From Apostichopus japonicus (Eukaryota; Echinodermata; Holothuroidea; Aspidochirotida; Stichopodidae): a stretch of DNA of 64,000 bases. This document shows positions 22,201-35,100 of this stretch, piece by piece. The notes under the pieces were generated by a model that ran no database searches, was not told where the DNA came from, and saw only the letters and a list, made by a program, of their open reading frames with translations. How positions within the stretch are numbered: position 1 is the stretch's first letter; each line of letters begins with the position of its first letter. The DNA is taken from contig NC_092568.1 of the NCBI RefSeq assembly GCF_037975245.1, positions 26,098,501-26,162,500 of the forward strand. The letters run 5' to 3'. A program made the position numbers and the translations under genes.

Positions 22201-24958
22201 CTTCTCAATTTTATTGACTTGTCTCGTAACGTGTTTCAGCACTGGTTAATTGGTTGTCCATGGGTGTATAACCACCATGTCATCCTGGAGGAGCGGTAAA
22301 AATAACACTTTCACATCCCCATTGATAAATTTTTGTAAAATTGATGGTGCTTAGATGCAAAATTTTATTCTATCTTGCAACTTTTGAAACAATGTTGGAG
22401 AATTGTCAACTGTTTAAGTTGTGCTATGCATACATGTTTTATACATATGTTTTATGCACTCTACACTAGTAACTTTTGGAATATTCTGTCTGTCAATGCC
22501 ACTTGATTCTCATACAAAGCATGCATGTTGTGCCCCTGTTAGTGTCATAGTAGCAGATGAACCAGATAGCATGATGACAGCCAGCTATTTTTTTGTACTT
22601 TTTGTACTTTTTTTCTTTACTACTTCTTCTGAAGTACTCAATAGGTCAACTTATTGAGATAACCTGTAGATTTTTTTCCCTTTCATGTTGTTTCTAAAAG
22701 TTAGCACAATTGTGCCAAGTTGTTTACTCCATTGATCATGAACCATGTTGACCCAAGCTTCACAGTTAGTGATAGGGCAGTATGTATGTGTGTCTTAAAT
22801 GGTGTTATAACTGTAACTCGAAACCTGGGTATTATTATTATTCCATGATTAATATCTCACAAGGTCGTGAGTTTTGAGAAAAATTGATTTTTGTTCCTAT
22901 TTTTATCTTTTAATGATTTTACTCGGTTGCCTGATGTGTGAATTTATAGTGTGTATGGTACAAGCTCAAGTGGGTTTTTTTTATTCCTGTAAGGGGTGCT
23001 TGGCTTAACTATTAGTAAAATCTCAGAAATTGCCACCATATTTGCCACCAAAATTTACAAAACTGCCAGCAGAGTAGTTTTCTGAGGGTTGTGCCATTGT
23101 CCAACTTTATTGCAAGGCCTAATAACCTGTGTAAGTTGTACCTGTGTAAGTTGATGAGACAAATTGTTTGGTACAAAAGTCTGAATCATTCTTCCCTAAA
23201 TTATTCCTTTTTAGGTCGACTGATACCTGTGACTGACAGCATCTTTGATCTACGCCAAAGACTCGTGATCGGAGAGAGGATTCATGACATTCCAGGAGGT
23301 GGCTTTGATGTCAGCTTTAAACATCCGAACCAATCATTAGACTACGTTTGTGCAAGGTTAGTCACCTGTAATCCCCTGGTTGTGATCAGAAAGGTATCAT
23401 CCAGTGGCGTAGGAAGGTACTTTTGAGTGGGGGGGCTGAAGACTGATGGCCGGCCTGGGGGAAGGGTCATAGGGGAGGGGGTGTCCCTTGGAATTTTTTT
23501 GCATTTCCAGGTGGCCTCAGATGCAATTTGGTGCAATATAGCACACTTCAACACCCACTCCATTTTGTAAATAATTTTGCATTTTCACCTGGTCTTAGAT
23601 GCAATTTGGTGCTCCAAATGAGATTTTTTTCTCATTTGGAAATGAAAAAGGGGTTTTCTGACTTGCGGAGCGGGGGGGGCGGAATGATACTTCCGCCCCC
23701 CCATATTTTTCAGCCCCCCCCCCGATTCCTACGCCCTTGGTATCATCTGCCTCCATAAAATAAAGAGCAGAAATGCATTTGTGTCTTAACAAATGTACAT
23801 AATATTCAGTAGGCTGCAGTGTAACAAACATGACTCAATCAGTGACTGAAAAGCTGAAAGCTACAATCTGGCATCCAGACCTCATGTTTGTTATTTTGAC
23901 TTACTGATCCAGTAGCTTAATTGGATTTCTGGAGACTTGATATTACAATTCTTTCAGCATCAAAGCATTTTGTGTCACAACTTTTCTCGTAAATTTTGCG
24001 ATTTTGTAAATTTTCTCACAGAGTGGAACATCCTGATTCGGGACGTGTTTTGGAAGTTATGACCAACCAACCCGCTGTCCACCTTTATACTGGGAACTTC
24101 TTAGATGCCAGTCTGACGGGGAAACAAGGCCATAGCTACCCCAAGCATTCCGCCCTCTGTCTTGAAATGCAGAACTTTCCAAATGCTATTAATCTGGTGA
24201 GTGAGTGGAGCAAAATGGACAACACAAAGTGAAACATTTGTTGTTTTGGTTTCTTTCTTAGTTTCATGTTTTGGTTATATAAAATGAGAATGTCCAATCC
24301 CCTGTTTTTTTTTTGTTTTTTTTTGACTGTTTGGAGAGTTAGCTGGCATGAAATGTGTCCATTCAATGATTCAATAGTTGCTCATATCTTTCACTTTGTA
24401 AGTTAATTAATAAAAATAAAAAGTGACATGAGATTTGGTGCCAGTGACATGAGATTTGGTGACTTTTGGTGCCAGTGACATGAGATTTGGTGTCAGTTTA
24501 GGTAGCTTGAAGCTAAGATGTTGATCTGCAAGACTTGATATGATCTGTTCAGAACTTTACGACTTGATCTGATTCAATTATTCAAGCACTTGGCTATGAA
24601 GTACACCAGACAAGGTAACTAATTCTGATTTGTACTAAACCACTAAACTCATTATTGTCATCCATGATCCATTACCCCACTTCCTACCCTACTCCCTACC
24701 CCACTCCATCCTCATAATATATGTAACTGAACTCATAACTGGAATCCTGTAATCCATCATTCATTCACCCACTCCCTACCCCCACTCCCTGCCCTACTCC
24801 CTACCCCACTCCCTACCCCACTCCCTACCCATAATACATGTAACTGGTATATTTCTTGTTTCTTCATCTCTCTTCAGCCATCTTTCCCGAATTGTGTCTT
24901 GAAACCAGGAGAAGCTTACAGAAGCACCACCATCTACAAATTTTCAGTTTCATCATAG
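19276..24958 (+). CDS. GALM: GALM, galactose mutarotase (aldose 1-epimerase)
   Basis: Cytosolic enzyme that interconverts alpha- and beta-D-galactose ahead of galactokinase in the Leloir pathway. Exons: 19276-19459, 20272-20426, 21281-21490, 21861-21945, 23215-23356, 24022-24196, 24878-24958. All joins are in frame and give 343 residues, against 342 in human. Family signatures are seen in order: [30 protein letters not shown] (substrate-binding His), [22 protein letters not shown] (catalytic acid His), [34 protein letters not shown] (catalytic base Glu in CLEMQN) and [11 protein letters not shown] near the C-terminus. The start ATG follows AAAG and matches the family N-terminus length. The first donor (AAAG|GTTGGC) is weak but is the only join that restores the conserved [11 protein letters not shown]. 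All catalytic residues are present, so it should be active. Confidence 0.95.
20427..21280 (+). other. GALM intron 2
   Basis: AT-rich, with a G-run (GGGGGGGAGGGGGG) near 21038-21064. No exon or transposon ends recognised. Confidence 0.45.
21946..23214 (+). other. GALM intron 4
   Basis: About 1.27 kb of AT-rich sequence. Small open frames here show no family resemblance and no flanking splice sites in the correct phase. Confidence 0.45.
23402..23739. mobile_element. hAT-type MITE, 338 bp, with perfect 8-bp target duplication
   Basis: Begins CAGTGGCGTAGGAA and ends TTCCTACGCCCTTG. GTATCATC flanks it on both sides (23394-23401 and 23740-23747), an exact 8-bp target duplication typical of hAT. 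The interior is rich in G and C homopolymers and has no transposase. It lies in GALM intron 5, only 45 bases after the exon 5 donor. Confidence 0.88.
24420..24498 (+). repeat. Short tandem repeat, GTGACATGAGATTTGGTG units
   Basis: Three copies of GTGACATGAGATTTGGTG separated by GCCA-type spacers, in GALM intron 6. Confidence 0.75.
24671..24832 (+). repeat. C-rich repeat, CCCACTCCCTA units
   Basis: Two blocks of CCCTACCCCACTC-like repeats in GALM intron 6, separated by ordinary sequence. Simple-sequence DNA. Confidence 0.7.
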
Positions 24959-25480
24959 AGAGAGAGAGCAAGAAGAAAAAAGGACAAGAAGCAGGGTGGA
25001 GTTAATTCAAAATCACTGTCATATGGGAAATTTTGAAAATTTTTATTGGAGATGGAAAAAACAATTTTAGCAAATCTATATTTGTTTACACCAAAGAATG
25101 TCAATAGACAGAATATTCAGAATATTAGTTACTTTCTTGCCAAGTTTTTAAAGAACACTATGGAAACTCATTGCTGATGTCGCATTTTGCGATAATGACC
25201 TAATCTGGCGATACCATACTTGACCACAAAAGGAAATAACATCAACTGAAAACATATCAATGTTACTTAATGTAACCAAAAATCATGTCAGGATGAACTC
25301 ATGAAACGAGGCAATATTAAGTTCAAGTTTGCAAATGAAAAAACTAATACATTAAATTTGTTAGTTACAAAATGCTCTGTATTGGATGGAAAAGTTAATA
25401 CTTGCTTAACATGAAGCAGTTAAGATATAATGGGAATACATATATATTTGGTTTAGTTTAGGAGTATCCAACTATATGTA

Positions 25481-25486
25481 AATAAA
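25481..25486 (+). terminator. Candidate GALM polyadenylation signal
   Basis: AATAAA about 520 bases past the GALM stop. Assigned by position only. Confidence 0.4.
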
Positions 25487-25489
25487 TAT

Positions 25490-28400
25490 ATATCACATCC
25501 CGGTCAGGCTCATTGAAAATGAAAAATAACAGCAAATGCATATCTGATGGATTAATTAAACAAGAATAATTTCCAAATGAATGACTTTGAATTTGTTGGC
25601 TATTGTTACATGTTTTAATGTGTTAATTGGTGTTCGCACTACTAGTACATAACACCGAGGTTAAAGAACACCAGCTGTTATAAATGTATGCAGTTCTGTG
25701 CATCCTTTTAAAGTTTGATAACAATACAAAAATAACATTGAAGGTGGCAATACTAGTATTAAGAAGTCTGGTACTTAAAATGCTTTTGATCACAATCATG
25801 AAGTTTAACAAGAGCAGGCTGATATTTAAATGACTGCAAACAATTTCAACAGATTTGCTTTTTCATTGGCAGCAATATAAGTTTGACTTAATACAAAGTG
25901 AATATACATATATGTGTACTCTGGTAACGTTTCAGAAATTAAATATATTTTTAAATTTTATTATTAATGAAAGAGGCAACTTTAATCCACAATGGTACAA
26001 AGTGGCTAAATCCACAAACAAAAAGCTGTGTATACATAATTACACCTGCTGCACAGAAATGCTGAATTGATACTAATATTGTACAACCTTATGACCACCA
26101 AGGAACTTTGTTCCTCCCTCATCCACCCCCCCCCCCAAGGGGGAGAGAGGTAGAGGTTCTAAGTGATGTGTTTAATCTCCAAAGTTATTCTTTCCTTTCT
26201 AGCAGCTGTATTTTTTTGGTGTTTTACACCATGTGATAATTAAACAATCAGACCTTATTGATGATGAATTGTCTTTGGGTAGATTGTTCACCCAATTATT
26301 TATGATTTACCTCCCAATTCAAAACCCACTAGATGCCATACTGTGTAGACAGAGGTAGCAGTGAAATTGACAGAGAAAGTTGCCTGGTAATAGTTTATGG
26401 ATGTTCTTGGCAGAGATAAGTCTGGATAACCATTACTCATCCACAAAGTATCCCACAGAAGCTGTTTGAAATGAGTCAAGATGATTGCATTCTCACCAAT
26501 TGTGGCTCTCTAAAATACACTTAGTAGGACTGTTCCAAGTTCTTTCATAAGCTTCCAAGACCCAAATCACAGAGGTATGTTTGAGACTGCAAGATGGCTG
26601 ATATTAATCATGAATGTTGCAAGTGATGGCAAGTGTGTCAAAAGTTAAGAAAATCATTATTATCAGATATTTTTTTGACTTTCCTCTGATATGTATTGAT
26701 TAAAAAGGTCACTGTATCCCTGGAACATTTCCTTTTTTAAATAAGCAACTTTGCTTATATTTTATGATACATATTGAAGCAGTGCTTTATGTTGAATTAT
26801 TTCTTATGTTTCCTCACACTCTGTATTGTTACACTCTTGTTAAGTTTGCTTTGTGTAGAAGTGAAGCCATTTATGTAAACAGAATTACACACTTAGTTGC
26901 TTTAAAAAAAAAAATATTCAAGGCTTGATAGAAAATAATGTTCATCAAACTCAACAGATGCAAATTAGTTACTATAACGATTTATTTGGAAAAGTTGACA
27001 TTTTTGTAACTAATTTATTTACCTTGTTGGTATTTTTTAAGCTTGAAAAGTCCATCCATCCAATCCGAACCTTTTAATTTGAAATTAATTTGTTAATTTT
27101 CCTGTAACCAAACAACATTTATTTTAAGGAAAATTGTGGTAATGTTTGAAAAATGGAATATATAATGTTTGCCTTTCATGCTAATGTGAGTTACTCATCT
27201 AAGTTAATAAGACTCCTCTTCAAATCAAGTGTCAGGTGCAGGCTTTCCTTTGAAATACATTCCTTGTTTTATTAAGCATGAGTATCAAAGTTCTAAAAAG
27301 CAAAAGGGCAAAAGAGTTGTTTCTCCTTGTATTGTAAGCTGTCTTTTCATAACAATAAGCCAGTGATGATACAAATGGTTGGCCAAAGACGTTTTCAATT
27401 TTTTTGGGGTGAATAATCTCCATAACTACTGATCATTTGACTTTCTATATCAGCCTGATTGAAATATGATTTTATTTAATTGTCATAGTATTAAAAAAGA
27501 TGATAAAGTATTGGAATACAGGTATATTTTCAATGTCTCTTGTCTGCTTCTAAAGGTAAGATTTTATAGGCTGTGCTGCATCTTAAACTGAATTGATGTC
27601 AGATGCTCTCTACAGTGGCATATACAATGCCGCCCCCCCCAACCTTTGTCAGTCTGGGGGAGGGGGATTAATCTCTAGTGAGTTTTCATTTTTAAATTCA
27701 AACGGGTTTATTAGCACAACCTTGCATTCAGATCTTATAATAGACCTGATTAGACTTAATATGCTGCAGATATGCATCATTTGATGTCAGAACTTGGAAT
27801 TCTTTCTGGCCGGTAGTTCCCATGAACCCCTCAACAACAAGAGAGCTGCATTCCACGACACAACAACCATACCCCTCATAATAAAATCTTTTGAGAAACC
27901 TACAGCTGACAGACATAAAAGTTCAAGCCAGTCTTCCAAATTTAAATCAGCCAGGGGAATATGGAATTTGGTCAGCCACCATTGAAAATCCTGTGCACGT
28001 AACTGGCTACTTTTAACCGTAAATAACATACAGCCTATAAAACATACTTTTGTGCCTAAACTTTCCTTTAAAGAAATTCTTACAATAAAACCTGAAAACA
28101 AACTTGATCAGCATCGTTTTGTCATTTCTTCAACTTCTATTATTATTTGTCTCTGTTCTTCTTTTGTAGGATCCTTGGTTCAATGCTATAAAATTCTCCC
28201 AGTCACTTTAGTACGTCTTGATAAAATTTAAAAGGATCGATATAGCTCCGCAGTCGTGAATTGAGGGGGGGATTCCGGATGTTTACTGAATTTGTTCTAT
28301 TAATGTGAATATTTCCCCCTCACCTCAGGGGACGCAAAACTTGTTTTTCTTTGTATCCATATGTCTTGGGACAACGTAAATTACGTAATCAAATTGGCAT

Positions 28401-28866
28401 GGAAGGTGATAGCCACCAAACAGTGTCAGATCTGCCATATTGTCTTTCAAAAAGCAATATTGAGATTTAACATTTCCAGACCCCAGCACTCAGGTGATAA
28501 CGAAACGGGGGGGGGGGTGGGTGGGTAAGAACAATGAAGAACTGAGCAAACTCGAACTATGAAAGGGATATCAGTATGCCAACTCAATTGGCTGTGGGCT
28601 GTGTCATTGGTATTGCAAATGTAAGCCATTTTGGAAGTATTTTTGTGGACGGGGGGGGGGGGGGCGTGTCCCCATGCTCCCAGTGACTACGGCTTGTTAT
28701 AGAAAAAACATTTATATAACTATATACTTATGGATAGATATAGGCAGGTATCCAATTTTCTCTGTGACCCAAATTGTGTGTTATAATTACAGACGACAAC
28801 TGAATCAGTTTCCATACGGCGCTCGGAACTTTGACCAAACATGTCAATCACTAATTCAAAGTTAAC
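25490..28866. other. Intergenic, no gene seen
   Basis: AT-rich DNA after GALM. There are C/G homopolymer runs near 26127-26145 and 27632-27667. Small open frames overlap each other and have no family resemblance. Confidence 0.45.
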
Positions 28867-29146
28867 TTAAAGGGTGTGAAGTCTCGCGCAAAAAGAAACG
28901 TCTAATGCCGGTATTCTGACCTAGTTTCGAATGAGGTGTAACAGAAGTGTTAGACACCACCATCGATCCCAGAAAATACACACACAGCGATAGACATCTC
29001 AGGTCCAGCTAAAAATAACAAGGTATCCCGTTTCAAAACTATCTGCATTTTGTAGCTACACAAACAAAACGTCACTTGCAAGCAACAGAAAGTTAACTTT
29101 TTCAGATGGCCTCACGTGGTTTGGGGCGAGTCTTCAATGCCTTTAA
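28867..29146 (+). mobile_element. TTAA-flanked MITE, copy 2 (280 bp, internally deleted)
   Basis: Same ends as copy 1 (TTAAAGGGTGTGAAG at the left, CTTCAATGCCTTTAA at the right) with TTAA at both borders. About 85 bases present in copies 1 and 3 are missing from the middle, the usual pattern for non-autonomous elements. Confidence 0.83.
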
Positions 29147-30942
29147 TTATTCAAGCTTTCATTCGAGATGCTTATTATGGCAAAATGACTAAACCTTATG
29201 AGAGGCAGGCGGATCTCATTACGCTATATATACAAATAGCCTTTCCAGTATATATATATATCATAGCTATTTATTTCTCTTTTGCTGTCCCCTTTTTTCC
29301 CTTTGCTGTCCCCGTTTAGTCCCCGATAATTTATGTAGGAGTTTTAGCATTCCCCCTTCCCTCCCCTCTTGATACGCCACGGTAGCGAGCATTCTTGAAT
29401 AACATTTAACACCATTCGTCCTTGTATTTACACTATGAGCTTTTCAATGAGCTTTGAGTTGCATCTGAGGAATTGACCTCATGAATTGTTTATACATAGA
29501 CGTTACTCCAGTCACCAGATTTGTCATTTCTAGAAATACAACCCGGACTGCCAGTGATAAACAACAACATATCAAAACTAGTTATGTCTGAAGTCATGAC
29601 ATACAAGTTCTTAAACAATATCCACAGATAACGCACTGTAGGTGAGACGTGACTAGAGAAAAACCAGGTCAGAAGAATTGATATGGCCTGGGTCTGACAC
29701 ACAACCTGACATATTTGCGACATCGAAGAGCGCTCACCAAAGGAGAAAACTGGCCTATCCATTGAAGGATTGTGTTTTATTTCGAACGATTCCTGCTAAT
29801 CATTGATGAATCGCGAAGATGTCTAATGTTTAGGCTCATACTTGACAGAGTTGAGTTTTGTAATGTATAGCTCTTAAAAATATAGGCTAGGCCTAGGCCC
29901 ATTACGTTACAATACAAGTTGTTAGGCTAATGTTTTGACTTGGCATAACACTGACAGTAGTACCTTACTCCTTAGTAATATTGTACTAGTATTGTTACTA
30001 GGCATAAGGTAGTAGTTGTAGAAGTGGGTCTAGAATTAATGTTAGGCCTAGCTAGGCTATGCCAAGGATTTAGAACTCAGTCTAAAGTTAGCCTAGCCTT
30101 GCATACAACTATCAAATAGCATAGGCTGTAGTGTAGGTAGCATGGTGGGCTCATAATTGACGCACTTAAGCCTTAAGGATTTGATCAACTCTGTCTATCA
30201 AGGAAAAATCCAAATCACTCAACTGTATGTGTATTTCATATGTGTACTTCCTCAGAAATGTAATGATCTCAAAATATTTAAGGTTCTGTGCTTATGCACC
30301 GTACAATTGAGCAGAATTTAACCACAAAATGTCTGCCGTGTCATGTTCTTTCATACCCCTAAATTGACCCATTCGTCGATAAGCTAACTGTAGTAAAGGC
30401 CTTAGTATACATCCATTAACTTTAAATGCTGTTTGCTATGCTCTGAGCCTCTAAGCTCAGACAGGTCAAGTCCCAGAGAGTAGTGTGATCATATTGAGGT
30501 AATGTTGGTTATTTTTAGGGTGTACGATTTCCAAATGCCCAAAAAACGTGCAAAACTGGGGGAGGATGTTATAAAGCTTAAAAAGAACCACAATTTGGTC
30601 AGCAAATAGCTGAAATGGATTCAAGCTCATGAAATATGTATTTTTTCTAGACTGCAAAAAGTTTAGGTGGCCTGCTGTATCGTTGCGAGTAATAATTGAA
30701 GGTGTGTCAATTACGGGGGTGCGTCAATTATGAAGCCTTTACTATACTACTACTAGGCCTCGTTCTAGCCCTACTGTAGTGCAAGTTGTGTAATGTCACT
30801 CAGTATTACTATTTGCACAAGTTAACTTACTGTAGGCCTAGCATTAGCCTATCACCTTCTGAGGTAACAGGGAAAAAAATGATGCTGATGACATTTCATG
30901 AAATATGAAGTGATTTTTGGCAAGTGGAAAACAAACTATAAC
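29147..30942. other. Intergenic, no gene seen
   Basis: Contains stretches dense in TAGGCCTA, TAGGCTA and TAGCCTA (about 29880-30130 and 30750-30850). No coding exon supported. Confidence 0.45.
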
Positions 30943-31302
30943 TTAAAGGGTGTGAAGACTCGCGCAAAAAGAAACGTCTAATGCCGGTTATCTGACCTAG
31001 TTTCGAATGAGGTGTAACAGAAGTGTTACACACCACCATCGATCCCAGAAAATGCACACACATCTTGCTTCCGTCGGTACTTAGACACTAGTGTACCTCT
31101 GTACAAACAGCTGCAGTCAATACACACATCACAGTGTACTAACGATACAGCAATGGACATCTCAGGTCCAGCTAAAGATAACAAGGTATCATGTTTCATT
31201 ACTGTCTGCATTTTGTAGCGACAAGAGAAAAACTTCACTTGCAATCAACGGAAAGTTAACTTTTTCAGTACACGGTTTGGGGCGAGTCTTCAATGCCTTT
31301 AA
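30943..31302 (+). mobile_element. TTAA-flanked MITE, copy 3 (360 bp)
   Basis: Starts TTAAAGGGTGTGAAGACTCG and ends GGCGAGTCTTCAATGCCTTTAA, with TTAA on both sides. It is the closest relative of copy 1. Its right end is followed directly by an inverted partial copy of the same right end (to about 31352), which makes a long hairpin. Confidence 0.85.
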
Positions 31303-31352
31303 AAGCATTGCAAAAGACTTGCCCCAAACTGCGTGCCCTGCTCTGAAAAAGT
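31303..31352 (-). mobile_element. Inverted partial copy of the MITE right end
   Basis: Immediately after copy 3 the sequence reads as the reverse complement of its last ~50 bases (GCATTG, AGACTTGCCCC, AAAAAGTTAACTT), with small changes. Together with 31252-31302 it forms an inverted duplication of about 100 bases. Confidence 0.7.
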
Positions 31353-31939
31353 TAAACTTCAGTTTATTTTTGCAGTGTATTTTTGATTTGTGAAACCCAT
31401 TCATCTGTAGGTGGCTTCGATCCAAATGTTGCAACACAACAAGTTGATTTTGCAAAGGACGTTTTGTGCAAAGATGTCAGTCATCAGTTTACAGTCAATA
31501 TGTCAGCCTAAGCATATCATGAAAAGAAAGATATGCCTTAACAATGATAGTGTATGTATACCTATTACCTGGACTACTATGATGATAATGTGTCTCACCT
31601 GTAAGTATGATCCAAATCTGTGGATACAAATGGAAAGTAATGCAGTTCTCAAGTTTTATGTTAATGAGATGATCGGGATCCAAGTTCTCCTTTTTAATTG
31701 GTAACTGCATGGTCATGAAAATTTTAAATATATTTGAAACGTGTTGCAAAGTTTTGAATGTCAAAAGATAACAAAAACAAAAAGGAAACTGTCATGCTAT
31801 GTTTTACAATCATTATTATCTTGAAAATTGAATTTATGATATTGTCTGTGTATAGTATTGTAGTTTGGTATCCAGATTGGGCATGGAAGACTAAGTTAGA
31901 TTTATCGTGTTTTAGGGCTTTTAATAACAGTTATTTGCT

Positions 31940-32195
31940 GATCCTTTAGAGTCAAGGGCGGCAGAACCGGGGGGGGGGCACAGGGGGCACGTGCCCCCCC
32001 AACATTTCCTCAGGTTAAAAATGTGCCCTTTTTCTACATAAAAATTGAGGTGTCTAGTTAGCAAGAGGCCAGGGAACCAGAATGAACACTCGGGAAGGGC
32101 CATTTCTGGCCATCTGAGGGGTTTGTAAAACCAAAAATTTTCTTGTACGCTCCGCGCCAACCGATGGTGGCGCTCCGCTCAGATATTTCTCTAAA
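31940..32195. repeat. Dispersed repeat related to the 2235 MITE (ends unclear)
   Basis: A run GGGCGGCAGAACC, a G9 run and GTGCCCCCCC lead into a segment sharing GGGCCATTTC, AAAATTTTCTTGTACGC and CGCGCCAACCGATGGTGGCG with the hAT-type MITE at 2235-2530. No matching right terminus or target duplication was found, so it is probably a decayed or truncated copy. Confidence 0.6.
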
Positions 32196-32199
32196 TTTA

Positions 32200-35100
32200 G
32201 TGTATGCAGTCTGCTCAAGGTTAGGTAAAGTACTGCTGTCTAAGTACAAGTTTAATTCAAAAGTTTAATTATATGTATTTTGTGGAAGGTAAAAAGTACT
32301 GTACTGTTTACCACAGAGCAAAGTCAGATAGATACAAGGTGCCACTAGCTTATAGAACAGCTTTTTTTGCAATTGATAAATTAATTGTTTGTAAAATCAA
32401 TTATAGGTATTGCTATATAAGCATCACTCAGTTTTAGTCATCCCACTGACCTCATAATTAACAAAATCTTGTTAAGCTTGTTAGCCCACAGCCTTAGCGA
32501 GATAATTTAGGTTAATCAGGTAATAAAGGCCAATAAAAATAAATTTATAGAAATTAGGAGGATGTTTGGGAAATGGTTAACAATACATTGGTACACTGTT
32601 TCAACTGGTAAAAGTTTTTCTCAAGGCTCAAATCCTCATTTTTGAGACTTAATTAATCTGTTTTATCTAGCTTGCATAAACTTTTATAGCTCACCATTCA
32701 AACTGTATTTTTGCTGTTCATATAATTTGTGAATAACATAAATTACACCAATTGCTACAAAGTCTTAGAGTGGTATGATCGTATTGTATCATTTTAATTA
32801 TTTCAAATCCTCCACTTCTATCCCATCTGCATCTCTGAATAGGGTTACATTTCCATTGTTAACTTTTGGGGGCTTTTCAGTATTCATAACTTTATCTCAA
32901 TTAAAGCTTGTACTGGTAATATTGCTGATAGAAAAAGGGGAATACTAGGTAACAATATTTGATTGGGAACTGTGAGTTTAGCTTGAAAGCTACAGTATGC
33001 CCATCATTTCAGTCGTTCCCCTTTGTTGGGGGTTTTAGTTTTCTGAAGATGTCTGACCAATTAGCTGCATGCTTGATGCTACAAGAACAGTGTAAATTGT
33101 TGGATAACAGTGTTCCTTGCCAGCAGTAAAAAATGCAAACATTGAGCAAATTACAAAATAATAAATATTCATCTCTCTTTCATATCGGAGAGTTTTTATC
33201 TTGTGATATTTGTAAAAATTGCTTTTACTGCTCCTGTGAGTTTTTACTACAAGTTAAAAGCCCAGAGACCCCAGACAGTGATGACAACACAGAAGTCAAT
33301 CAAAGATCAATATTCGGTCTGAATGCTGTAGCTGTATGTAGAATCCTGCTTGGTGTGACTGTGGAAGTACACTGACCAGTGTAAGCTGCCTAGGGACATT
33401 GTGCAATAAAGATGACCTGGCTGTATGTTCCTGCTTAGTTCATTTACACAGAATATAGTAACAAAATATAGTTTAAAAAATAAGTTACAAAATAGTTACA
33501 ACATATAGTTACAAAATATAGTAAAAGTTATCCAGAGGCAGTACCTAGTTTATATGGCCTGGTTTTGTATTTTAATTTGTTCAGTGGAAGTACAATAATG
33601 TCTGTGAAACTTGCCAGGAGTATTACCAGGTGTGCATAGCCTGGCTGTTCATAGGTCTCTGCAAGGTCACTGAAAATGCAAGGTGTTTGAAGCTGCCAAG
33701 AAGCAGTACTCAAATTGAAATGCCTGACTAAATATTCCTACATGTTGATGCAGTGTCAAGTATACTGAATGCTGTCCAAGTCCTTTTGTTATTTTATTAC
33801 AGTTTATTCAAGTTGTTAGTCTCAATCCTTTGACTCCTGACAATGTTAATTACTGGAGAGTGTGAAGGTTAAGGTACCAAGTGGTATGATATAGTGTGTG
33901 CTGAATTATCTCAAGTTGGATGTATTTGCCATCTAATATTTCCTGTCGTTTAAGGACTTAAGCGAATGCATCACCTTGAGAAGTTGAGATACGCTTCTTA
34001 TCTGATAAATTAAATTTGTTTCTGGTCTGATGTTAGATATCTACAAACTCTGCAAAGTAGAGTAAAACCTAGGCATGACTTAATTTGCATAAGAGTCAAG
34101 CTGGCAGTTGTTATAGTTTTTAAGTGTTTAGCTTTCAAATCATTAACTGAGTTTATCAGTTTTGGACAATTGGAAAATTTTCATTTGAAAGAGTTTGTAT
34201 AGAACAATGCAATGATGAGGTAATCTCGGTGGAAATTTACCAGGGTTGGGTTGTACTGTATTTGAATGCTAATCATGAAATACCATAATGCAAGTTGAGT
34301 AACGTTAGTCCTCAATATAAACATTTAGTACCATTGCACTAATATTCTAACAAGCAAGCTACCAGTACCAATGTGACTATATTTTCTTGGAAGTTTGAAG
34401 TACACTAACACCCTCAGTATAGTCTTGTAATAAATTCAACAGGTGTAGTTTGAAGTTGTTATATGGTTAAAATATTTTGGACTGAACAAAATTCTTTCTG
34501 TTTTCTCCATTTTATTTTTAACACTTTTATAAGGTGTCATATCTTTAAGACAGACTGAGTTTAAAAGTTGCATAGTTGTACATTCTATGCTGTCAATAAA
34601 TCTTGGTAGGCAAGTTCCAAACACCAACATAAATCAACAGACAATATATTTATTTAAGTCTTGTCAGTCAATCCTACTTCTAGCGTTCACCTTTCATCCA
34701 ATATATTAACAAGATGTTTGTTTCTCCTCCTCCTTTTCTTTGTGTTGTCCATATTACCCTTTTTTCCTCCCCTCTCCTCTCCTCTCCCCTCCCCCTCTCC
34801 CCCCCCCCAAGTGGCATTCCCCATAGTGAACTGAGTTCTTGTTTACACAAGTGCCTGTATTAAAGTTTGTTAAAGGATGTAGGCTAGACATTACTAACTC
34901 TCTTCATATTCTTTCAACCACTATGAATTGTTTGTTGTGAGTAAAAAAGCAAAATACATTTGACTTCAGTCCTACTGTGTGTTTTTATACATGCTGTACC
35001 TTCACATCCATTTGACAAATGTTTGGAGAACAATCTTACAATTTATGATAGTTTAATTCCCAACTGGTGGCTCCCTCATTAAAGTGACATGGAAGGGTTC

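Noticed and set aside
23342-23831. Several short frames within 23342-23831 on both strands
   Set aside because: They lie within or across the hAT-type MITE and its G/C homopolymers.
27787-28101. Minus-strand frame of 104 codons
   Set aside because: No family resemblance, and overlapped by a plus-strand frame of similar quality. Judged chance.
33133-33375. Plus-strand frame containing SPETPDSDDNTEVNQRS
   Set aside because: It has an acidic, protein-like stretch but no matching splice sites leading to the nuclear receptor exons and no recognised domain.
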